Shown here piece by piece: positions 5,242 to 5,419 of a stretch of DNA of 5,419 nt (position 1 is the stretch's first letter; the number at the start of each line of letters is the position of its first letter). The notes beneath the pieces are model-generated. The model worked only from the letters and a program-made list of their open reading frames with translations, searched no databases and was not told where the DNA came from. The stretch comes from an uncultured Prevotellaceae bacterium. Its GTDB lineage: Bacteria; Bacteroidota; Bacteroidia; Bacteroidales; Bacteroidaceae. The stretch covers positions 1-5,419 of the forward strand of contig CADCQC010000024.1 of NCBI GenBank assembly GCA_902803455.1. Reading direction: 5' to 3'. A program made the translations under genes and the position numbers.

Positions 5242-5419
5242 ATGAATAATATGAGAATCATTTTCATCACACTGTTGATGATTGCCATGGCGACAGTTGC
5301 CGAGGCTGCAATTGAGAATGGAAAGACGTATCGTATCCTGCCTGATGGCAACAGCCGATCTTCGCTCTTTGTGAAAAATGCGGCCAAGGCCGACAAAACC
5401 CCTGTCGTGGTATGGACGG
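5242..5419 (+). CDS. N-terminus of a secreted protein, possibly starting with a ricin-type lectin domain (cut by window end)
   Basis: An open frame from ATG 5242 runs off the window after 59 complete codons. The first 22 residues form a signal peptide: MNNMR, a hydrophobic core IIFITLLMIAMATV, and AEA before AIENG. The mature start reads ENGKTYRILPDGNSRSSLFV, then KNAAKADKTPVVVWT. A G.TYRI opening followed by a short conserved strand and a V.VWT strand resembles the first repeat of ricin-like beta-trefoil lectin domains at the N-terminus of Bacteroidetes secreted enzymes, but only about 37 mature residues are visible and the call is tentative. ATG 5251 (residue 4) is a plausible alternative start, because the -7 box leaves only a few leader bases before 5242. 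The operon terminator upstream and the separate -7 box make this an independent transcription unit. Confidence 0.7.
   Translation, partial: MNNMRIIFITLLMIAMATVAEAAIENGKTYRILPDGNSRSSLFVKNAAKADKTPVVVWT

Overview
The window looks like chromosomal DNA from a Bacteroidales bacterium, most likely Prevotella or a close relative; the genus is inference. The reasons are two promoter-like boxes fitting the Bacteroidetes -7 consensus (TAnnTTTG), starts without clear Shine-Dalgarno sequences, and an ECF sigma / DUF4974 anti-sigma / STN-type TonB-dependent receptor operon. Secreted proteins with F5/8 type C and possibly ricin-like domains also fit.

Layout: (1) Positions 1-213 are the last 70 codons of a protein ending in an F5/8 type C (discoidin, CBM32-like) domain, followed by a strong intrinsic terminator at 262-294. 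(2) A -7 box at 394-401 precedes a secreted 172-residue protein with two bacterial SH3-like segments (430-948). (3) The 949-1218 gap holds a weakly supported 39-codon reverse ORF, a small palindrome and A/T tracts, and should contain the operon promoter. (4) Positions 1219-4949 form a tight three-gene operon: an ECF sigma factor, overlapped by 4 bases by a membrane anti-sigma factor, then after 9 bases an 848-residue outer-membrane receptor. Its terminator overlaps the receptor stop codon. (5) Positions 4964-5223 are non-coding but structured: a four-run G-quadruplex motif (G-rich on the minus strand) and two strong hairpins without T-tracts. (6) A -7 box at 5224-5231 lies almost on top of the start of a secreted protein cut by the window end, whose first mature residues resemble a ricin-type lectin domain.

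Inferred working model: the receptor binds an unknown ligand. Its periplasmic STN domain contacts the C-terminal DUF4974 domain of the anti-sigma factor, which frees or activates the sigma factor to transcribe target genes, probably including this operon. No SusD-like lipoprotein lies next to the receptor, so this is not a standard SusC/SusD glycan uptake pair. The main families here are known. The least explained features are the 21-bp inverted repeat inside the sigma linker, the structured 4964-5100 intergenic stretch, and the receptor's terminator/stop-codon overlap.
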